The notes below the pieces were generated by a model. It worked only from the letters and a program-made list of their open reading frames with translations, was not told where the DNA came from and ran no database searches. A program made the translations under genes and the position numbers. DNA of 26,076 nt from Modestobacter sp. (GTDB taxonomy: Bacteria; Actinomycetota; Actinomycetes; Mycobacteriales; Geodermatophilaceae), in NCBI GenBank assembly GCA_025963425.1, contig JAOPUQ010000029.1, positions 1 to 26,076 on the forward strand, given 5' to 3'. Positions 22,107 through 26,076 of the stretch are shown piece by piece. Position 1 is the first letter of the stretch. Every line of letters starts with the position of its first letter.

Positions 22107-22144
22107 GGCCCCGGGCAGCTCGCCACTGCGAGCTGCCCGGGGCC
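22107..22144 (+). terminator. Very strong hairpin between peptide-binding protein and permease genes
   Basis: GGCCCCGGGCAGCTCG (22107-22122) and CGAGCTGCCCGGGGCC (22129-22144) are perfect complements. Pairing also of C22123 with G22128 gives a 17-bp stem with a 4-base loop. It begins 32 bases after the binding-protein stop and ends about 100 bases before the permease ATG. No T-run follows. It is a likely attenuator or mRNA-stabilising structure. Confidence 0.65.
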
Positions 22145-22243
22145 GCGTCCGTGTGCCCCCGGCCACGGGCGCATCCTGATCCACGAACGCTGCGCGCCGG
22201 CCGGACCGGCCCCGCGGACAGCGGCGCCCTCCAGGTGGGAGAG

Positions 22244-23353
22244 ATGACCACGACGACGACCGAGCTCACCGAGAGCTCGCCGGCCGACGGCGCCCCGGCG
22301 CCCGGGGCCCGGCCCCGGAAGCGCTCCGGCGGCGGCGGTCTCGGCAGCTATCTGCTGATCCGGTTCCTGCTGATCTTCCCCACGATCTTCATCCTGGTGA
22401 CGACCGTCTTCTTCCTGATGCGGTCCACCGGTGACCCGATCACCGCCGCGCTGGGCGGCCGGCTGCCGGCCGACCAGCTCGCCGAGCGCATCCGCGAGGC
22501 CGGCTACGACCGCCCGCTCATCGCCCAGTACCTCTCCTACCTCGGCGACGTCCTGCGCGGGGACTTCGGGACGACGCTGAGCGACCGCCGGCCGGTCACC
22601 CAGGTGCTCACCACCTTCGGCGCCGCGACCTTCGAGCTGGCCGTGTACGCGCTGATCGTGGCGTTCGTCGTCGGCATCCCGCTGGGCATGGCCGCCGCCT
22701 ACTTCCGGGACAAGGCGCCCGACGCCGTCCTGCGGGTGTTCGCGATCCTCTGCTACGCCACCCCGGTCTTCTTCGCCGGTCTGCTGCTCAAGCTGGTCTT
22801 CGCCGTGTGGCTGGACTGGCTGCCGGTCGCGGGGCGGGCCTCCACCGGTGCGGAGATCCAGCTGCAGACGCTGGACCACCCGACCAACATCTATCTCGTC
22901 GACGCCCTCCAGACCGGGGACGGCGAGATCATCAGCGACGTGCTGAAGCACGCCGTGCTGCCCGCGGTCGCGCTGGGCCTGCTGACCGCCGGCATCTTCC
23001 TGCGCCTGGTGCGCACGAACGTCATCGGCACCCTGGGCGCCGGGTACGTCGAGGCGGCCCGCTCCCGCGGCGTCGGTGAGTCCCGGCTGCTGCGCAAGCA
23101 CGCGTACCGGCCGGCGCTCATCCCGATCATCACCGTCATCGGGCTGCAGATCGCCGTGCTGCTGGGCGGCGCGGTGCTGACCGAGACCACCTTCGAGTGG
23201 AAGGGCCTGGGCTTCCAGCTGGCCCAGTACCTGACGGCCCGGGACTTCGTGGCGGTGCAGGGCATCGTCGCCATGCTCGCGGTGATCGTGGCCGTCACGA
23301 ACTTCATCGTCGACGTCATCGCCGCGCTCATCGACCCCCGGGTGAGGTACTGA
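22244..23353 (+). CDS. Peptide-type ABC transporter permease (DppB-like)
   Basis: A 369-residue membrane protein. An N-terminal Thr/Ser/Pro-rich cytoplasmic stretch of about 35 residues precedes the first helix (LLIRFLLIFPTIFILVTTVFFL). The family pattern follows: GDPI...LG near the N-terminus, LRGDFGTTLSDRRPVTQVL, and the coupling loop EAARSRGVGESRLLRKHAYRPALIPII near residues 275-300, which is the EAA motif. The C-terminal YLTARDFVAVQGIVAMLAVIVAVTNFIVDVIAALIDPRVRY is typical of DppB/OppB. ATG 22244 follows a GGTGGGAGAG site. The second permease starts 1 base after its stop. Confidence 0.93.
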   Translation: MTTTTTELTESSPADGAPAPGARPRKRSGGGGLGSYLLIRFLLIFPTIFILVTTVFFLMRSTGDPITAALGGRLPADQLAERIREAGYDRPLIAQYLSYLGDVLRGDFGTTLSDRRPVTQVLTTFGAATFELAVYALIVAFVVGIPLGMAAAYFRDKAPDAVLRVFAILCYATPVFFAGLLLKLVFAVWLDWLPVAGRASTGAEIQLQTLDHPTNIYLVDALQTGDGEIISDVLKHAVLPAVALGLLTAGIFLRLVRTNVIGTLGAGYVEAARSRGVGESRLLRKHAYRPALIPIITVIGLQIAVLLGGAVLTETTFEWKGLGFQLAQYLTARDFVAVQGIVAMLAVIVAVTNFIVDVIAALIDPRVRY

Positions 23354-23354
23354 C

Positions 23355-24368
23355 ATGGCGACCGGAACCCCCACCCCGGCCCGCCGCCGCTCCTGGCGGA
23401 CCCTGCCGGTGGTGCGCCAGGTGCGGCAGAGCATCGGCCTGCAGCGCGGCATGCTCGTGGCCGGTCTGGTGCTCACCGCCGTCTTCGTGCTCGCCGCGGT
23501 CTTCGCGCCGCTGCTCGCCCCCTACGAGTTCGGTCAGCTGCGCGACGGCGACGGCCCGTTCGGCGCCCAGCAGTCCCCCTCGGCCGACCACCTGCTCGGC
23601 ACCACGGTCGGCGGGTACGACGTCCTGTCCCGGGTCATCTGGGGCACCCGGACGGCGCTGTTCGTCATCGTCGTCGCCGTCCTGCTCTCGATCGTCGCCG
23701 GCGTGCTGCTCGGGCTGGTGTCCGGCTACTTCGGCGGCTGGCTGGACCGCGTGCTGGTCGTCGTCTGCGACGCGGTCTACGCCTTCCCGGCGCTGCTGCT
23801 GGCCATCGTCGTGGCGATCGTCATCAGCGGCGGGCAGTCCAGCCTGGTCGGTGGTGTGCTCGCCGCGGCCATCTCCATCACCGTGGTGTTCATCCCGCAG
23901 TACTTCCGGGTGGTCCGCGCCGAGACGGTGCGGATCAAGTCCGAGGCGTTCGTGGAGTCCGCCCGGGTGATCGGCGCCAGCAACTGGCGGATCATGGTCC
24001 GGCACGTGCTGCGCAACGCCACCCGCACGCTGCCGCTGATCCTCACGCTCAACGCCTCCGAGGCGATCCTGACCCTGGCCGGGCTGGGCTTCCTCGGCTT
24101 CGGCATCCAGCCCACCGCCGCGGCCGAGTGGGGCTACGACCTCAAGCAGTCGCTGTCCGACGTGACCAGTGGCATCTGGTGGACGTCGATCTTCCCGGGG
24201 GTGGCGATCGTGCTGACCGTGCTCGGCCTGACCCTGGTCGGGGAGAGCCTCAACGACCTGGCCGACCCGCGGCTGCGCAGCCGCCGGGCGGTCGGTGCGG
24301 TACCGCCACCGGCCGGCACCGTCGAGCCCGGTGGCGCCGTCGTCGCGACGGACGAGGTGGTGGCATGA
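23355..24368 (+). CDS. Peptide-type ABC transporter permease (DppC-like)
   Basis: A 337-residue permease with a basic N-terminus, a first membrane helix (GMLVAGLVLTAVFVLAAVFAPLLAPY), the DppC motif HLLGTTVGGYDVLSRVIWGTRTAL, and an EAA-type coupling loop FVESARVIGASNWRIMVRHVLRNATRTL. GFGIQPTAAAEWGYDL and NDLADPRLR near the end are also typical. The C-terminal 30 residues are a Pro/Val-rich tail. Its stop overlaps the ATPase ATG (ATGA), so the two are translationally coupled. Confidence 0.93.
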   Translation: MATGTPTPARRRSWRTLPVVRQVRQSIGLQRGMLVAGLVLTAVFVLAAVFAPLLAPYEFGQLRDGDGPFGAQQSPSADHLLGTTVGGYDVLSRVIWGTRTALFVIVVAVLLSIVAGVLLGLVSGYFGGWLDRVLVVVCDAVYAFPALLLAIVVAIVISGGQSSLVGGVLAAAISITVVFIPQYFRVVRAETVRIKSEAFVESARVIGASNWRIMVRHVLRNATRTLPLILTLNASEAILTLAGLGFLGFGIQPTAAAEWGYDLKQSLSDVTSGIWWTSIFPGVAIVLTVLGLTLVGESLNDLADPRLRSRRAVGAVPPPAGTVEPGGAVVATDEVVA

Positions 24369-26074
24369 CCGCCCCGGGTCGAGCGACGAGCACCGTCGTC
24401 GACATCACCGACCTGGCGGTCTCCTTCGCGACCGACGCGGGCCCGGTCGACGCCGTCACCGGAGTGACGCTCCAGGTGCGGGCCGGTGAGGTGCTGGCGA
24501 TCGTGGGGGAGAGCGGCAGCGGGAAGACCGTCACCGCCCGCAGCATCCTGGGCCTGCTCCCGGAGACCGCCCGGGTGCGTGGCGCCGTGGTGCTGCGCAG
24601 CAAGGACGGCAGGAGCGAGCACGACGTCGTGACGCTGTCCGGCTCGCAGCTGCGCGAGGTGCGGGGCGAGGACGCCGCGATGGTGTTCCAGGAGCCCTCG
24701 ACCTCGCTGAACCCGGTCTTTCCCGTCGGCTGGCAGATCGCCGAAGGCCTGCGTGCGCACGGGAAGTACAGCCGCAAGGAGGCGCGCGCCAAGGCCATCG
24801 ACGTGCTGCGCCGGGTCGGCATCCCCGACCCCGAGCACCGCGTCGACCACTACCCGCACCAGTTCTCCGGCGGCCAGAAGCAGCGCATCGTCATCGCCCA
24901 GGCGCTGGTGCTCGACCCCGGCGTGATCATCGCCGACGAGCCGACGACGGCGCTCGACGTCACCGTGCAGGCCGAGATCCTCGAGCTGCTGCGCCGCTGC
25001 CGGGACGACTTCGGCGCGGCGATCGTGCTGATCACCCACAACATGGGCGTGGTGGCCGACCTCGCCGACCGGGTCGCGGTCATGTACCAGGGCGAGATCG
25101 TCGAGCAGGCCGACGTCCGCACCCTGTTCAGCGCGCCGCAGGACCCGTACACCCAGCAGCTGCTGGCCGCCGTCCCGCGGCTGGGGCAGGGCGTCGAGCA
25201 CACCCGCGAGCGCGCCGCGCACCGGAAGGCCGGCTGGGGCGAGGCGGCGCCGGTCGTCGAGGCCCGCGACCTGCGGATCGTCTACCCGGGGCGCCTGCGC
25301 CGGCCGGACTTCACCGCGGTCGACGGGGTCAGCTTCTCGATCCGCCCGGGCGAGGTGCTCGGCCTGGTGGGGGAGAGCGGCAGCGGCAAGACGACGATCG
25401 GCCGGGCCATCGCCGGCCTGACGAGGGTGACCGACGGGTCGCTGACCGTGCTGGGCACCGAGATGAACGGCATGAAGGAGCGGGCGTTCCGGCCGGTCCG
25501 CGAGCGGATCGGGTTCGTCTTCCAGGACCCGGCGTCCAGCTTCAACCCGCTGCTCACCATCGCCGAGGCGGTCGCCGAGCCGCTGGTGGTGCACAAGCGG
25601 GCCAAGGACGCGCGGGCCGCCCGGGCCCGGGTCGACGAGCTGCTCGAGGCCGTGCAGCTGCCGCGCCACTTCGGTGACCGGTACCCGCACGAGCTCTCCG
25701 GCGGCCAGCGCCAGCGGGCCAGCCTCGCCCGCGGCCTGGCCCTGGACCCCGAGCTGCTGATCGCCGACGAGCCCACCTCGGCGCTGGACGTCTCGGTGCA
25801 GGCCCGGGTGCTGGAGCTGTTCGACGAGCTGCAGAAGGAGCTGGGGTTCGCGGCGCTGTTCATCAGCCACGACCTCGCCGTCGTCGACCTGCTCGCCGAC
25901 AAGATCGCCGTCCTCTACCGGGGGGAGTTGGTCGAGGAGGGGACCGGGGCGGAGGTGCTCGGCTCGCCGCAGCACCCGTACACGCAGCGGCTGCTCGCCT
26001 CGCTGCCGGTGCCCGACCCCGACGAGCAGGCCCGGCGCCGCACACGGTGGAACGCCCTCCGCGCCACCGACTGA
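24365..26074 (+). CDS. Fused double ATPase of the peptide importer (DppD-DppF type)
   Basis: A 569-residue protein with two complete ABC ATPase domains. The first has Walker A GESGSGKT at 48-55 and signature FSGGQKQRI near 168, with ADEPTTALDV after it. The second has GESGSGKTT near 336, signature LSGGQRQRA near 444, and ADEPTSALDVS. Oligopeptide-type C-terminal extensions (DPYTQQLLAAVPR and HPYTQRLLASLPVPDPDE) follow both domains. It replaces the two separate ATPases found in many Dpp/Opp systems and can energise both permeases alone. ATG 24365 overlaps the permease stop. The stop codon is 2 bases from the window edge, so later operon genes, if any, are not visible. Confidence 0.94.
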   Translation: MTAPGRATSTVVDITDLAVSFATDAGPVDAVTGVTLQVRAGEVLAIVGESGSGKTVTARSILGLLPETARVRGAVVLRSKDGRSEHDVVTLSGSQLREVRGEDAAMVFQEPSTSLNPVFPVGWQIAEGLRAHGKYSRKEARAKAIDVLRRVGIPDPEHRVDHYPHQFSGGQKQRIVIAQALVLDPGVIIADEPTTALDVTVQAEILELLRRCRDDFGAAIVLITHNMGVVADLADRVAVMYQGEIVEQADVRTLFSAPQDPYTQQLLAAVPRLGQGVEHTRERAAHRKAGWGEAAPVVEARDLRIVYPGRLRRPDFTAVDGVSFSIRPGEVLGLVGESGSGKTTIGRAIAGLTRVTDGSLTVLGTEMNGMKERAFRPVRERIGFVFQDPASSFNPLLTIAEAVAEPLVVHKRAKDARAARARVDELLEAVQLPRHFGDRYPHELSGGQRQRASLARGLALDPELLIADEPTSALDVSVQARVLELFDELQKELGFAALFISHDLAVVDLLADKIAVLYRGELVEEGTGAEVLGSPQHPYTQRLLASLPVPDPDEQARRRTRWNALRATD

Positions 26075-26076
26075 CC

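Noticed and set aside
18847..22269. A minus-strand open frame of 1140 codons across recR end, VOC and peptide-binding protein genes
   Set aside because: It runs antisense through several well-supported genes, has low-complexity Arg/Gly/Val-rich content and no family motif. Long antisense frames are expected at this GC content.
24134..25975. A minus-strand open frame of 613 codons opposite the fused ATPase
   Set aside because: It is the mirror of a protein with two full ATPase motif sets, with no recognisable domain of its own.

Overview
The window is very GC-rich DNA with strong G/C preference at third codon positions, frequent GTG starts and many 4-bp ATGA/GTGA gene overlaps. This points to a high-GC actinobacterium. 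The form of YbaB and RecR and the dnaX-like tail suggest Geodermatophilaceae or a close relative, but that is a guess from memory of the proteins.

Layout: (1) Positions 1-162 hold the 3' end of a gene that looks like dnaX (DNA polymerase III gamma/tau). (2) Positions 163 to about 17,800 hold a dense catabolic block. It begins with a plus-strand operon: luciferase-like oxidoreductase, Rieske oxygenase, PDR-type reductase (334-3496). A minus-strand IclR regulator (3530-4273) lies head-to-head with a six-gene plus-strand ring-cleavage operon: RidA-like, LigJ-like amidohydrolase, LigB-type extradiol dioxygenase, and three consecutive RraA/CHA-aldolase-family genes (4523-8889). Next come a five-gene branched-chain-amino-acid-type ABC importer (9031-13621) and a cyclase-family hydrolase (13633-14385). 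Last, on the minus strand, is a P450 - ferredoxin - ferredoxin reductase - GntR operon (17743 down to 14403). (3) At 17888-18893 are ybaB and recR, the usual partners of dnaX. (4) The right part holds a small Rieske protein, a two-domain VOC protein, and a complete dipeptide/oligopeptide ABC importer operon (20431-26074).

How the genes may work together (inference): the block reads as an aromatic-acid utilisation island. The Liv-type importer would bring in the compound. The VanAB-like Rieske pair and the P450 system would demethylate or hydroxylate it to a vicinal diol. The LigB enzyme (closest in memory to 3-O-methylgallate/gallate dioxygenases) would open the ring. The LigJ-like hydratase and one or more RraA-family aldolases would finish cleavage to pyruvate and oxaloacetate, as in the protocatechuate 4,5-cleavage or gallate routes. 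LigA, LigC, LigI and a recognisable oxalomesaconate tautomerase are absent. RidA, the extra RraA paralogs, the cyclase and the luciferase-like enzyme are candidates for non-standard steps.

Regulation visible in sequence: an 18/19-identical motif lies just downstream of the promoters of both plus-strand catabolic operons and is a good candidate IclR operator. A perfect 16-bp palindrome overlaps the -10 of the P450 operon and is a good candidate GntR operator. Strong GC hairpins follow both solute-binding-protein genes. No tRNA, rRNA, CRISPR, integrase or transposase was found, and no stretch over 300 bases lacks a gene.
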